Positions 44,731-56,741 of a stretch of DNA of 64,000 bases are shown piece after piece. The DNA is from Euptelea pleiosperma (lineage: Eukaryota > Streptophyta > Magnoliopsida > Ranunculales > Eupteleaceae). The notes under the pieces were generated by a model. It worked only from the letters and a program-made list of their open reading frames with translations. It was not told the DNA's origin and did not search any database. The stretch spans positions 30,059,751-30,123,750 of the forward strand of contig CM068543.1 of assembly GCA_035048495.1 (NCBI GenBank), given 5' to 3'. The position numbers and the translations under genes are program-made. Numbering within the stretch: position 1 is the first letter of the stretch; each line of letters begins with the position of its first letter.

Positions 44731-45650
44731 GAATGAAGCCAAAAGTTCTAAAATACTCAATATAAAGAATTTAAAAGCAAAAACCCCACAACATCATATA
44801 ATCTAAATTTGCTACCATGTCATTGCCAAAGTCTGTTAATATCAATTTTATTTCCAATCAATACATATGATCATCATCTACTACAAAAGTAATCCATCAT
44901 TGTTCAAAGTATAGAATGTGATTTACAATAAACAAATTTCTCTCGTTTATCCGATAAATATTTTCTTTGTCCTCTCTTGATGTTGAGGAGTAGAGGCATA
45001 AGCAGGGCAATGCCAGTTTTGTGAGGTGGTACCGGTGATGGAGGTGGCAAGATTGAAATCAGTGATTCCTCTAAGCGGTGGCCTCAGCTTTGAGGGGCCC
45101 AGTGGTTGCTTTTTCTATGTTGGGCCATTGAGACTTTTACCATGTGCCAAAAGTTTCCAGTTACTTGAGTAAGTAGGTTCTGAATCAAAGCTGTTGATGG
45201 CATGGACTTGTTACCTTCATGAATTTGATGTACAAACATGTTTTTAGCACCTATGATAGGAAACATTGATGGATTGTTAGTCTTGGATGAGAATAGCTAA
45301 AAAGGACAATGTTTAAAAAACATAACTGTAAAATAAAGTCAAAATTCATAAGAAAGGAAACAACAATTTAATGCACAATATCAAAAGTTCTTTTCCATCC
45401 TTTTACACTCCATCCGAATCAATTCTCTGTACAAACCCATCTCATTATCCATATTACATCCCATACGACAATTGGTAAAGGCACTCAGATTTTAGTAGAA
45501 GTACAACTAACAATTTGTAAAGACATCCTTTCAGTTTTAGATGCCCATTTTCAAGTGAAAAAAAAGTGGTAAAAAAACACAAGATAAGCAACCTTCTAAA
45601 TTTCTGCACTATTTCATAATAAAGTTCAACTTTCTAAATCTGCGTGTGCT
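44731..45650. other. CACTA interior, nothing recognised
   Basis: AT-rich. A minus ORF at 45266-45084 has no recognisable product. Confidence 0.4.
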
Positions 45651-45653
45651 TAC

Positions 45654-45709
45654 TTGTCCAAGCACAAAAGCAATACATGCACCAATATGAACAAGTGGGC
45701 CTTCTTTGC
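45654..45709 (-). pseudogene. Captured exon of a CLC chloride/anion channel
   Basis: The 56-bp minus-strand exon reads (G)KEGPLVHIGACIAFVLGQ, the conserved GKEGPxxHIG selectivity segment of plant CLC proteins, which exchange nitrate or chloride across vacuolar or other membranes. The acceptor GCCGTAG and donor CAA-GTAAGC are intact. Known CLCs read IASLLGQ here, so F and V are divergent. No neighbouring CLC exon was found. Confidence 0.85.
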
Positions 45710-47585
45710 CTACGGCAAAGAAATCATACATTTCCAATCAAGGTTCTAAAAAGAAGGATACCATGTGTATCAACTCCTGCACATTTTTGTAACTTATCAT
45801 AATTCTCTCAAAAAATAAGAAAAATAAAAAAGTTATGATCAACAGTACAGCTTACCATTGTAAGATACTTCCTCTTTTCAAGGTTTTGAAAAGAAGGATA
45901 CTATGTGTATCAACAATATAGTAGGCAATATGATTCAACACCCAGCAATTGTAACATACTTCCTCTTGATAACTTACTGGAAGAGATACAGACAAATACA
46001 TATAACCTACAACACTATTGGCCTCTCCTTATGACCTACAACACTATTGGTATTGGCATAGACACGACATGGATCACATGGAACAGTATTTCAGATTTTC
46101 CTTATTAGAAAACAATCGCTGCATACAAAATAGAGGATGAAGAAGAAGAAAAAAAATGAAACCTGTTGAGACCATGTAACAATATATCATGCTTTATGCT
46201 TTGAAGTCCGTGGCTGAAGTGCTTCATGGAGCTTCATATCTCGCACTCTTTCTCCTCCTATATCTCGCACTGCTTCATTGCCACATCCATCGGTATGTCT
46301 ATTCTATGCATCGGGGAATTATAATTTCACAAATGAAGTTACATATCACCAAAACCAATCTCATGTCAGCCATACACACCGTAAACACCTCCCAATAAAT
46401 GCTAATCAGCTACTTCCCCTCCCTACTTTCACATTCCCTAGGGGTCTCGAGTGTTGCCGATGAGTCCTGCTGCCTCCCTTGAGTTTCTTCTTTCATCCTA
46501 ACCCAAATACAAAACAACTCTCATTGACTACTAATAAGTTCTCACCTATTGCATTCCATGGATTCTCTATGAAAGAGTTCTACATAGTGGGTGTAAGCAA
46601 ACATCACTCACTGTTCTCTGATTATATTTACAGTTTAAACTGAAAGAAGAAATTGACCTAAAACCACAATGCCTCGATACCAGCAATTGTCTATTAATAA
46701 GAGATTGTGTCTGGCCATGGACTCAAACCATCTCCGGACCTTAAAGACTGGAAATTATGGCAACTGTGCATTCCAACAAGGTAAAAGACCCCAGCAATTT
46801 GCTGCAAAAAAATAGAAGAGTGCGTGAGAGTAGACCAGCAAAGACACATGAGAAAGAGAGGGGGAGAATGAATAGAGAAGAATAAATAGAGAAAAGGAGA
46901 AAGAACAAAAGACAACAATGGCAGTTAGTTACTGACCTTGCTTGTTGTCTAAGCGATTGCATGAATCATAAGTTAATAATAACAAAAACAATAAGCATTT
47001 GAGGTTCAAGTAAAAAAGGAAAGAATGAAAGAAAAAGACAGAAAAAGAACGAAGCTTAACTAATTCCATTATCCTCCTTGTATTTATGGTTGTGATAGTT
47101 TTGGGAAGCAAGGTCAATTAGTTACCCTCAAATTCTCAAAACAAACAGTGATTCATGGGAAATTACTGTATTTGATGTTTATGATGGTTCAAAAAAGTAC
47201 AATTCCACAAACTTAGATGAAATTGGAATGGAAATCAAACTTGGCATGCCATCCAAGGCTTCTGTAACTATATTATACAAGTACAATCAAGAATTAGAAT
47301 GAGAACAGACCATGCTTTTTCATTTTGGGAAATTTATGAACAAAAAGAATACCGTTTTTAAGAAATTGCATATATCCAAAGAAGCAATCACACGAGCACA
47401 TCCATACGAGGTTCCACTGCGATCCCAAACCTGAATACTTAGTTCAGCAACTCCCAAGTGGGCATGGAGTGGATACATGGCAGGGTATAGGTGTGGAGTG
47501 GATAAGAGTCGATCCGAATGAGTCATACAAGCAAGCATACCTTCCAAACAACCAAGAGTGCTAAAACACAGAGAGGAAAGGTTTG
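45710..47585. other. CACTA interior, no gene recognised
   Basis: AAGAAGGATA-CC/TATGTGTATCAAC is duplicated at 45751 and 45891. Plus ORFs at 46189-46463 and minus ORFs at 46694-47117 and 47547-47320 have no clear product; the last reads HAHLGVAELSIQVWDRSG, protein-like but unidentified. Confidence 0.4.
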
Positions 47586-47589
47586 AACA

Positions 47590-47870
47590 TTAAATAATCC
47601 ATCTTAGCCGTATGGTGCGCTGCCAAGTGCTCATTCGTTTTCTCCAAAATCCTGTATATCCATCCCTGGGTGTGTTTTGCTTACCTACAATAAACTTATG
47701 AACAAACCCATTAACCTCAATTGAGCTGCAACCTGGTGTCTTATCCTCCCCTCTGTCCATCATAATCTTCCTCACTCTTCTGGCATCATCATATTTCCCA
47801 ACACCTGCATACATATTCAAAGCACCACATTTTAGATTTCCAAGATCATTAGTCCTTGCTGGAAATTGTG
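47590..47870 (-). pseudogene. Captured fragment of a PPR protein (E-domain region)
   Basis: The minus strand reads NMYAGVGKYDDARRVRKIMM then DRGEDKTPGCSSIEVNGFVH and KFIVGKQ. This is the last PPR repeat and E motif of PLS-class pentatricopeptide proteins (consensus N-YA-GKW-DA--VR--M---G-KK-PGCSWIE--G-VH-F), which act in organelle RNA editing. Only about 80 residues remain, and the frame after KQNTP is no longer PPR-like. Confidence 0.85.
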
Positions 47871-49050
47871 AAAAAAACCAATTACGCTTGTTTTTAACAG
47901 TAGTAAGGAATGAAATAAAGTACGAAGTAGAAAAGACATGAACTTAATATTATTTCGATGTCGTGTTTAGAGAAGTGTTGCTATTCCAAATCAGATTTTT
48001 TATTTGCTTTGCATTGGGACAGGCAAAGAAATGATGTTACAAATTTAGAAGGAACATTCACTTATATGCATTCTCGTCATAACTGGTTATGTAACCCGAA
48101 TGCACACAACTGGGTAGGCCCACTATGGATGAATATATGGCAGTGCACTGTTCCTCAACTCCCTCTGCAACAAGAACTTGAGTTTCTGTTAAGAACCCAA
48201 GAGTTAGTATTGATCGATTAGTGAGATGAGTGCTGAAATTTTAGGCTGGTAATGAGCAATGGCCTATACTTGTGTCTTTGACGGACAGAAAAGTTCCTGT
48301 CCTAGCTGCTACACTGTCTCTGTCACCTACCTTTGCATCAATCCAGACTGTTAAACCTGGTTCTTAATGGCCCATTATTATGCTATGAACTAATTGAGTA
48401 GCCACTTACCTGATCGAAATGGAGGTACATGTGGACGAAAATGAAAATGAACAACAAGATCCTTGCAACCTAAAGTCATAGAATATCAAATCACATCACC
48501 AAAAATCCAACTACAAATGCAAAAGTGGAAAAAAAATGTGAAGACTCCAAAATGCTGCATATGATTATATCTGTTGAAAAAAAAATGATGAAAGGTCTGA
48601 AATAATATGACAGCCTTCTGGCTAAGTGTAGAAACTTGTTGATCCCTTAAAACCAAAAATGGTGATATGGTGAAGATGATGACCTCTGAGGGGGTCCACT
48701 TCAGCGCCACTAGTATTGTCGTTATGGCCATTAGGATATATCTGCATGAACTTTCCCTTTGACTCAGACTGTTTTGGTGATAAGTCAGATACGTACTTAA
48801 GGTGGACCTCTGAGGTGCTCACATACTCTGAGGACCTACGGCCATGCCTTCATGTGGGGATTCAGGGAGGTTGTAGGTTCGGTGCCCAAGAGGGGAGACT
48901 GCTGGTTTGCAAGGGCAGTCAAGATATATTTGTGCATGTTTAGATGCTGCTGGCAGCATGTTAAGCTCATTCAATCTGCATAAAACAACCAATATCAATA
49001 CACATTCATGGCCAACAAAAGCAGCCCCTAAAGCTAATGGACATAGGAAC
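47871..49050. other. CACTA interior, no gene recognised
   Basis: Related words GGTGGACCTCTGAG / CCTCTGAGGGGGTCCAC and ATATATCTGCATGAAC / ATATATTTGTGCATG occur around 48690-48945 and suggest a small repeat. No product can be assigned. Confidence 0.4.
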
Positions 49051-49052
49051 TG

Positions 49053-49145
49053 ACCTGAAAAATATTTACCAATAGCAATTAATGAAATCAAGGCGTTCTT
49101 GGATATAGAAGCATCCTCACCATCATATAGGGAGACCCCTTCTGT
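49053..49145 (-). pseudogene. Unidentified exon candidate in CACTA
   Basis: Minus strand EGVSLYDGEDASISKNALIS (to LIAIG) is bounded by an acceptor TTTTTACAG and a donor TATTG-GTAAAT. It has the same strand as the PK, PPR and CLC pieces. The source gene is not recognised. Confidence 0.35.
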
Positions 49146-49149
49146 AAAA

Positions 49150-49925
49150 ATCATAAATATAAGTGTTAAGGATGCACAAACAAGTGACACATTTACGTAC
49201 ACATTCTTATGCAATTACCACTATGTTCACTGCATAAAAAATAAATTAATGAAGGAAAGAAGTAAGATACAAGACTTAGGGAAGAGAAATCCCTAAGTCA
49301 CTTACCAAAGTTTTTTGGGCTGCACATGCTTGCATCCATTTTCTTAAAGACTTTGCAAGGACTTGGAAACCACTTGCATGTCAGCTCATTTGCATGCCCC
49401 CAACCAATCACTTGTAATCCCAAAACTATTGCAAGTTAGTGCATTGCATCAGATTTCCATTGAACCAAGCAGGGCCTTAGATATCATTAAACAACCTAAT
49501 TAGTGATTTCTAAGTGTTGATTTCTAAGTCCTGAATGGTGCAAGTTCACTTGGTGTGAGAAGATTGTCCTTTGTAACCAAGTTGGGGTAAAGGCTAGTGA
49601 ATGGGTGCATTCTGGATTGTCCCACCATATGTATGAGACCCAGTAAGATATATTTAAGTGCGTGCTTAAAATCAAGACTGGAGAGCAATGAAAGACTGAA
49701 ATTCCCGAAACTTGAAATCTTTCTTATGTTAAAGAGCCCTTCCCCTAGAATCCACTCCGGGTCAGAGGAGCAGCTAGTCCAACTTCTTGAGCAGCCGAGA
49801 TATTGAACAACGAACATTTGATTGAATTCCTTCCCTCACCCTAAGATGAGAGGGAAGGTCGATGTTTGACTCGAATCCTGGACTTGATCTTGAATCCTAC
49901 ACCGGTTAATGTATCATATACCCTA
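49150..49925. other. CACTA interior with MITE fragment
   Basis: TAATTAGTGATTTCTAAG at about 49498 is an F1-type word. No gene is recognised. Confidence 0.4.
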
Positions 49926-49927
49926 AC

Positions 49928-50017
49928 CTTCTTAGGTGGGAGATCTATGCCAAGATTTCTACGAGAAAGGATAATGCCATCTACTTCATGTAGGATCTTG
50001 TCAAAATGGGTTAAGCC
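49928..50017 (-). pseudogene. Captured pyruvate kinase exon (2)
   Basis: The 90-bp minus-strand exon reads [20 protein letters not shown] then [10 protein letters not shown]. It is the cytosolic plant pyruvate kinase segment with the active-site region DGIILSRGNLGIDLP; here R replaces the first G of RGNLG. The acceptor TTACTTGCAG and donor AAGAAG-GTTAGG are intact. It follows directly on the exon at 50155, keeping source order. Pyruvate kinase makes pyruvate and ATP from PEP and ADP; the fragment covers only a small part of the enzyme. Confidence 0.92.
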
Positions 50018-50154
50018 CTGCAAGTAACAAAAAAGAAAGTTCCAAGTTAACATTCTGATAGAAACATTGCTTTTGAAGTTAAAAAGTTATAGCTAGGCAA
50101 CTAAATCAATTAAAAATAAAATTTCAAGGAAGCCAATTGTCCATGCAGCTCAAC

Positions 50155-50217
50155 CTCTATGTTTGTAATCTTTGCGAAAATCAAAGGTTGATGAACGTCA
50201 CCCAACTTAGAATTGGC
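50155..50217 (-). pseudogene. Captured pyruvate kinase exon (1)
   Basis: The 63-bp minus-strand exon reads ANSKLGDVHQPLIFAKITNI(E), matching plant pyruvate kinase around DLxQTQIYAKIENVEG, immediately before the exon at 50017-49928. Acceptor TTTAATGCAG, donor ATAGAG-GTTGAG. The 137-bp intron between the two exons has been kept, so the capture was from genomic DNA and not from mRNA. Confidence 0.9.
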
Positions 50218-50219
50218 CT

Positions 50220-52345
50220 GCATTAAAACTAGTTGATCACTTTATAACAAAAATACAAAAATAAAAAGAGAGAATAGGTGTTAATCAGCCAAAATAGATC
50301 ATAGCCCACAAAGTTAATCCTAAACCACCAAAATGGTCACAAAGTATGAGACTGAAAAGCTAACATTTCATTAGGCGGTCGAGTCAACACTAAATCAATT
50401 CTTGCTGAGTGTGGGTGGTGCCATACATGATTCCCACAAGGCTACATAAGAGGCGTAAGGGTGATCTAAGTTACACAAAGTGAACTCAAAAAAATGTTGA
50501 AAACCATAATCTAACTAAATGGAAAATTGACTCCATACACAGTAAAAGATGAATAAAATAGTAATTGAGACCATGGTAAGATGAAGTTCCCACACAACCC
50601 AAATATTTTTACCTATTTGAAAAAAAAAAATTGTGCTCTTATAGTCTTATTCCTTGACTACTTCAATTATATTTCTTAAAGCAAACATAGCTGTCAAAAA
50701 TCAGGAAACCAATGTAAAACCCTATGCATTAGTTAACACGATCTCTTTAACTAGCAAGATGCTAAATGAGGATCCAAATACCCAACCATTACTAGAAAAT
50801 AGAGACATACTAATCTAGAGGACCCATCTAGAAAGTCCAAAAGTACTTGTGTAGCAGTCTCATATTTGTCCCAAAAGGCCCTTGTCCAAATGCAAAATCT
50901 AGAAAGACAACAATTTCGTATCCTTCATCTAATACACATGAATTTAATAAATTGTTTTGACCCATTACTTTGCAAACTCTAGACCCACCAAGCAACAAAA
51001 ACTCATTCGATGATCTAAATTAAAAGCTTGTAAACAAAAACCCAACTTTTTTGTTTTTGAAGTTCAACAAAATTGCGACGAAAAACTAATAAAATTGAAC
51101 CAAATTAAGCTCAAGCTCACTCGATGCGTAAAGCATCATATTTTCTATTGCAAATCAGTAAACAAAAAAACTAGAACCCAGAAACATCACAAATAGGGAG
51201 AATGATAGAATAGCTTAGAGGAACTATATACCGAGCTGGCCTGCAACTCCTTACAAAGCTTTAGTTAAAGCTTCATCCAATGAGTTTGCCAATGAAATAG
51301 AAGAGGAACATGCCTGATTTTTTGGATAAGGTAAGTGAGACTGTGAGCAACTCCTGTGAACATTTCACCAAAAGGACCCAACACAAAAAACTAGTCGATA
51401 TTAAGAAGATAGTCATTTTTGTCCAAGCAAACGTAGTTCTCCATTTGAACAAAAAGAAAACAGGGTATCTCCTAGATTTTTTTTCTATTAAAATAACGAT
51501 TCGTGTGAGGCTTGTATCAGAAACAACAATGAAAAAGTTCAATGAATCCTGAACCAGAACTGAAAAGAATTTGTAAACAGGTACTCTTCTAAGTGGATAG
51601 AGCTAGGGACATGAAACAGAACAGATTTTTGTAAAAACATTCTACCAATAAGGAGATCTTTAGTATTTTTCTCCCCTCCATTCAAGATATTAAGTTGATT
51701 CTTCTTTCGTGTGAGAGGCATAAATTGGAATGAATCTTTCAATGTATCTAGTGTTAGAAATAGTTTTGTGGTAGAAAGGCATCTAACCTGACTAGAAAAT
51801 AAGAGCAACATGCATATAATGCCAACCTGACTAGTAGGAAGTGTTACATGTGCCATTGTGCCCCCACATATCTTTAGCTGTAATATGAACTTGTTCAGCC
51901 AGACCAAAGGGAGACCCCACTGTAGAGGAAAGAAAAACACGAAAGAAGCTAGAGAGGTAGCTAGGCCTCACTAACCATACAAAAATATACAAAAACAAAC
52001 CTGAGGCCAAGTCTAACCTCATCCTATCTAAATACAAAATCTACAAATTTAAGCCCTTTGAAATCTTCGAAAATAGACAACCAAGGAAAATACCTTATCT
52101 TCAAATTATAGCTTCTAACTCCTCCCCTGGTCATAAAAAAAATATATATGCATATTTTGTACTTTCCAAATAACTCAAACAGCAAGCAAAAGGGAATAGT
52201 ATCTAGAGAGCACATCGTCGAGAATCAATAGCTTTATAAGACCAAATGAAGAAAGCTAAATAATGTTATTAGGTACTGTCCAACGTATTCCAAACAGCAT
52301 AAAGATGCAACACCTATCAAAATACAAATTCAGAGAGTAAGATTA
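50220..52345. other. CACTA interior, no gene recognised
   Basis: AT-rich intron-like sequence on the minus strand. ORFs at 51542-51273, 51940-51539 and 52037-51831 carry no motif I recognise. Confidence 0.4.
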
Positions 52346-52369
52346 CTAACTAAAAGTTTGTGTTTGAAG

Positions 52370-52600
52370 TACTACGCCGGATCACAGAGTCACCATAGCA
52401 TCTAGCCTCTTTTCTTTCTTGAAGCTTCTGCCATAGGCAGAGCATCTCCCTAGGGCCTTGATAGTGGGCAATGATGTACCTATCCTTACACCCTTCATTA
52501 AAGATCCTCTCTTCCTTCTCATACCTAATTCTCAACCCACCCTTCTTCATGTCTGCGATCCAATGCCCATTGCCACGTCCTCCAGCTTGAACATCTGCCA
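52370..52600 (-). pseudogene. Unidentified exon candidate in CACTA
   Basis: A minus-strand frame reads MADVQAGGRGNGHWIADMKK, GGLRIRYEKEERIFNEGCKD, RYIIAHYQGPREMLCLWQKL and QERKEARCYGD. It is hydrophilic and protein-like over about 75 residues, on the same strand as the other captured pieces. The source is not recognised. Confidence 0.4.
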
Positions 52601-52639
52601 TGTCAGATGTAAATGTAGATACATAAAATGGATACAATG

Positions 52640-53775
52640 CTTAACTATGCAATCAAAGAGTCCAATTGGTAGCTTCAAAGCAATGGGACTATGATGATTT
52701 GTCATCAATCACCTTTGTAACTCATGACTCATCAGTTATTAAATTTCCCATTGTTACTGGTATGCTAACAGTTAAGGATTTTTGGGTGAATAAGCTATGA
52801 CCGAAAGCTTTTAGGAGACATGGTGCTAGCACCATCGAGGTTCATAGTGTTTAGACTTTGTAGATTGGAGGATCTGCATAATCCTATCTAGAGTTAACAT
52901 TTACATTTTGACAAACAAGAAAATGATCACAGTTAGGGAAGATGCCTTTAATTCCCTATATTAATAGTTAAGGTTTTCCTATATGCAAAGCTTCAAGACT
53001 ATGGCTCACCAAAAGGTGGCACATCCATTTGAAGTTTGAACTTGCTAAAGACACACACACACACACACACAAGCCTTAATGAATCACATTCCATGACATT
53101 TCATTAAGATATAATAAAAACTCGAATTATACTCAACTTTTCTCGTTTGCATGTATGCCCTGTTGCTGTCCATGGTCAATTGTACACCAACTAACACAGC
53201 TCATTATGCTTGGCAATTTGGCTATACCAGTCTAGAGCTCCACTCATATGACCTCAACCTATTTAGCCTTTAATATATTCTCCTCATTTAAGCCTTGGCT
53301 ATCACTATCTTCCTCCTCCATGCAATTGAATATTTGCATGGTAGTCTTATTTACCCCTTGAAGGTAATTGGAGTAATTGGAGGTGGCTGAGATTTTGGTG
53401 CTCAAGGAGTACACCATTTAATTATAACAGAACTCTTACTTCTATTATATTTATCCATGCAATCTGTTCAGTGTTCAAAGATTCGATTATCTTCAGATAA
53501 AGAAGAGGTTCTTTGCGTACCATTTATTTATCTTTGTGCTGTATGGGTAGGAGGATTAGAAGATCCAATGAATCTCTAGTTCTGATAAGTAAGAGATTCT
53601 ATTCTGCAAATACGCAGATCAGTTTATTTGATGAAGAGCCCAAAGTATATATACTGAAAACGACATGATGTTTAAATAAAAAAAGTCTTATCTGACAAAA
53701 TATAAACAAGGATAAAATAGGAAACCACGCATCATCTCTTAACACATTCCTTTCTTTCCCTTTTTCATCTCTAAA
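52640..53775. other. CACTA interior, (AC)n microsatellite, no gene
   Basis: A short (AC)n run is at 53051-53070. Nothing else can be assigned. Confidence 0.4.
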
Positions 53776-53780
53776 TGCAG

Positions 53781-54022
53781 GTCATCCTAGCTATTTTAAT
53801 TGGGTTGCTAACCATACTGACATGGCATGTTACAAGAGTCTACACAATAAATCAATAAACAGCTTCGCATATAGCCTCCGTTTCGAACTTCTTCAGCGTC
53901 CCATATGGCGAATGTGGAACATCTTGAATTCCACCCAAGAAATAACTATGGCTCAGGTTAAATTGTCTGAATCTGTGATCAGATTGTATGATAAGCCAAT
54001 GAGTCAAGCACAGGAAGTCGAG
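53781..54022 (+). pseudogene. Captured exon of an AHK1-type histidine kinase
   Basis: After an acceptor CTAAATGCAG the plus strand reads VILAILIGLLTILTWHVTRV, a membrane segment, then after a small frameshift KSINSFAYSLRFELLQRPIW and RMWNILNSTQEITMAQVKLS. This matches the N-terminal part of plant AHK1 (ATHK1) osmosensor kinases, where AILIGLLTVLTWHFTR and ELLQRPVLRMW are characteristic. A GTCGAG-GTGGAT donor follows. The frameshift and the lack of kinase and receiver domains make it a fragment. It is the only identified captured piece on the plus strand. Confidence 0.8.
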
Positions 54023-54024
54023 GT

Positions 54025-55550
54025 GGATCCTTAATCCGTTGTACAATATTTATCAATACGTTTCTTTTGCAGCAGTTCAAACTTATTGCTATTTAGTCCT
54101 ATCGATTTTACTTGTGAACCAAAAAATTTGGTTTCGCGAGCTTTTTGTAACTAGCCACTCCATTGTTGTGGCTTTGATGGCTAACATACTATCCTGTCCA
54201 TCTTCGCTTGTTCCAGAAAATATCTCTTGATGGCCATGATATGAATCTTCGGGAGATTGACATTGATGGCCATCAGAGTAAGCATCTAAGCATTGTTTTA
54301 TGCATTGTTCCTCCTACTTTGACTCTAAAGATTCTCGTTCTTTTGAATGAAGTCTCTCCAATTTTATTTAGACCTAGCACCTCATATATTGTAGCTCTTG
54401 CATCAGGTACCATCAGTCTTTGTAGTTTCACTGTAAACTAGTCTTTGGTTACTTTGGCCAAAAAAGAAAGAGAGAAATATTAGAGAGACATATTAGATTA
54501 GAGAAATCCACAATAAATTGGGTTGCTAGTTTCCTTAGTCTTCTCTAAGTTCCAAAGTGAGCTTGAAATAATTGAATGGGTCATTACAAATAAGGGGCTC
54601 AAGCTAGTTCTTTGGACTGGCTTTAAATTACTAACTGCACCAGGAAAATGGGGCTTTATTTTATCTAAATTCATTGTAAAATTTCTTCTTCAATATTTTC
54701 ATCTTCCTATCAACTCATTTTGCTAGAGACCTCAATGGTTTCTGCCATGCAGCTTGACAATCAATCAAACACCTCCCATATTGAGATTACTGAAACAGTG
54801 GTAAAGTAACCATAGTTGTCCTTCTGGGTACCTCCACTGATCATTGATTCATCAAACTCATTCTGTTTGCCATGAAAATGTAACATTTTCCTAGTCCCGA
54901 GTGTCTTCCATTACTTTGATTTCTGCCTTTGGCTGAGAAAATGAAGATTTGATATATGAAGAATTGTTGTTTAATAACATATGATTCAAATACAATGCAA
55001 TCTTTGTTCAAGTACCAATTGGCTCAAAACATAACATTTACAATCTTAACCATAGAGTCCCCTAAAGATCCTTGAAAGTCCCATCAATTTCTAGTAATTT
55101 CTTAGTCCCCTTTGAATCTCTATCCACATTAAACTTGAAGAACAACTGAATCAGTATGAAGTATATAAACCAGGGCTTACTTATTGCTTTTGCCTTAAAT
55201 TTTCTAAGTCACCTCTTCTAACTCAAAGTTTTTTGCAAAAATTTTCTCTTCACTTAGCTGCCTTGGATGAATTATGTTCCCTTTAAGCTTCGCAAGTATG
55301 AAAATCGGTATTGCATAATCATCTTGGGTCCAAACATGATGAGCTATAACCCTTTAAGCTTCGAAAGGTTCTCAATGCATTAACTATAAGCTACAAGAAT
55401 AGTTTTGTCCAGGCTTTTCACAGATATCACAAGACATATAGGGTTCTACTGCTGCATCTAGGGTTTGCCCAAACATTCATACGAACAGAAATCTCTAATT
55501 TCTAATAAAACAAATCTTGAAATTTTTAATTGAAGTAAACATAACTTACT
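54025..55550. other. CACTA interior, no further gene recognised
   Basis: A plus-strand frame at 54215-54280 reads KISLDGHDMNLREIDIDGHQ, protein-like but unidentified, possibly part of the same or another captured gene. Confidence 0.35.
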
Positions 55551-55555
55551 CTTAC

Positions 55556-55805
55556 CTGAGGTAGGTGGATAGCAGAGGAGATTTGAGGGGAAACTCAAAC
55601 TACAGTCCACAGAGGTGGAGATTTGAGGGCTACAAAGGTGCTCGCGGTAAAACACAGGCGGAGCACTGGCGAAGCAACAGTCAGGGCGCACGAAGGGCCT
55701 CGGTTTGCTCCGTGGACTGGTGGAGGAACAACCAGCGAGAGCACCGACAGAGAGGGAGAGAGAACAGAGAACAAAGAGCAATGAGCAGAAAGAGGGAAAG
55801 GGCAG
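55556..55805 (-). other. Leader exon of the Pack-CACTA
   Basis: On the minus strand a GC-rich stretch (CTCTCGCTGGTTGTTCC, CGAGGCCCTTCGTGCG, ATCCACCTACCTCAG) ends at a strong donor GTAAGAGTAAG. It begins about 400 bp inside the right end and precedes the minus-strand captured exons. It looks like a transcribed 5' exon of the element. Confidence 0.5.
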
Positions 55806-55859
55806 AGAGAGAGAGAGGGGGAAAGAATAAATTTAGAGAAGGTTTTTCACGGGTTCAGT

Positions 55860-56203
55860 TTCTATTTTGTTAAGCATCGGTTTTCCTAAAAAACCGTGCA
55901 CTAAACCCTAAAACCACACATTCCTAAAATGTCGTGGCCTAAAAAAGAGTTATTTTGTAGCCTTTTATCTTTTTAAATTACCCCGGTATTCACAAACACC
56001 GTGGCCTAAAGGTTAAGGTTACGGTTTTAGCAAAAAAGGTGGCCATTTTATAGCACGTTAAACCACAAATTTTACTAAAACCGTATTCTTTTATTTTTTT
56101 AAATATTTTTTCTATTAATTATATTTTTAGGCTTCATTTTTAAATAAAACTGTAGTCTATTTATTTTTTAACAGTGTAGTCTAAATAGTATTATGTAGTA
56201 GTG
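55860..56203. repeat. CACTA right subterminal repeats
   Basis: Repeated words AAACCGTG, CCGTGGCCTAAA and ACTGTAGTCTA in both orientations next to the terminus. Confidence 0.65.
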
Positions 56204-56206
56204 AAA

Positions 56207-56741
56207 TAGCTACCTCCACAAAAATTAAAGTGAAAGTCATCTGTATGGCCCTGTTTGAAATTAAAATCTGATTCTCATTGCTGCAGAAAATGGCTACCTA
56301 CATGGAGAGTGAAAGCTACCTATACTTAAAGTGAATAAAAATGATGTAAAAGACATCTAATTTATTAGAAAATTCTTATCCATCAGCAAATACCCATATA
56401 CAAGAGAGTATGTGAGATCCCTTAATAACTCTAATGAGGATTTTATGATCGAATACAAGATACCTCCAAATTTTGATACTTATGAGAAATTATTACTGAA
56501 ATCTTATCCGATACCACAGATGGACTCAGATCACTTACACTTGATGATATTACTGTTGATATTTGAATCTATGATTACAAGTGATTTGTGACTTACGCTA
56601 ATGTCTAAAAAAATTAATATTTTTTATGAAGCAAAAGATTGAACTACGTGTTAGTTAATTCTTTTCAATAAGAATCAGTATTTAGTGCTTATCAAGATTG
56701 ACTTCATGAATTGAATTATAACATTTTTCTGGTATATTATT
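56207..56741. other. SIRE interior between CACTA and A2, nothing recognised
   Basis: AT-rich, no coding motif. ATTAT at 56737-56741 is the A2 target duplication. Confidence 0.4.

Larger units (their letters stand above)
44285..56203 (-). mobile_element. 11.9-kb Pack-CACTA transposon
   Basis: The left end is CACTATTACAAAAAACCC and the right end, reverse-complemented, CACTACTACATAATAC. Both sides have the 3-bp duplication AAA (44282-44284, 56204-56206) typical of CACTA elements. Subterminal repeats of the type ACTACGGTTTTAGCC / AAACCGTAGTCT fill 44.3-44.7 kb and 55.9-56.2 kb. I see no TNP2-type transposase. Inside are exon fragments of at least four plant genes (CLC, PPR, pyruvate kinase on minus; AHK1-type kinase on plus). 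Confidence 0.9.

Noticed and set aside
49928..50217. A native pyruvate kinase gene
   Set aside because: Only two adjacent exons are present, inside CACTA ends with target duplications.
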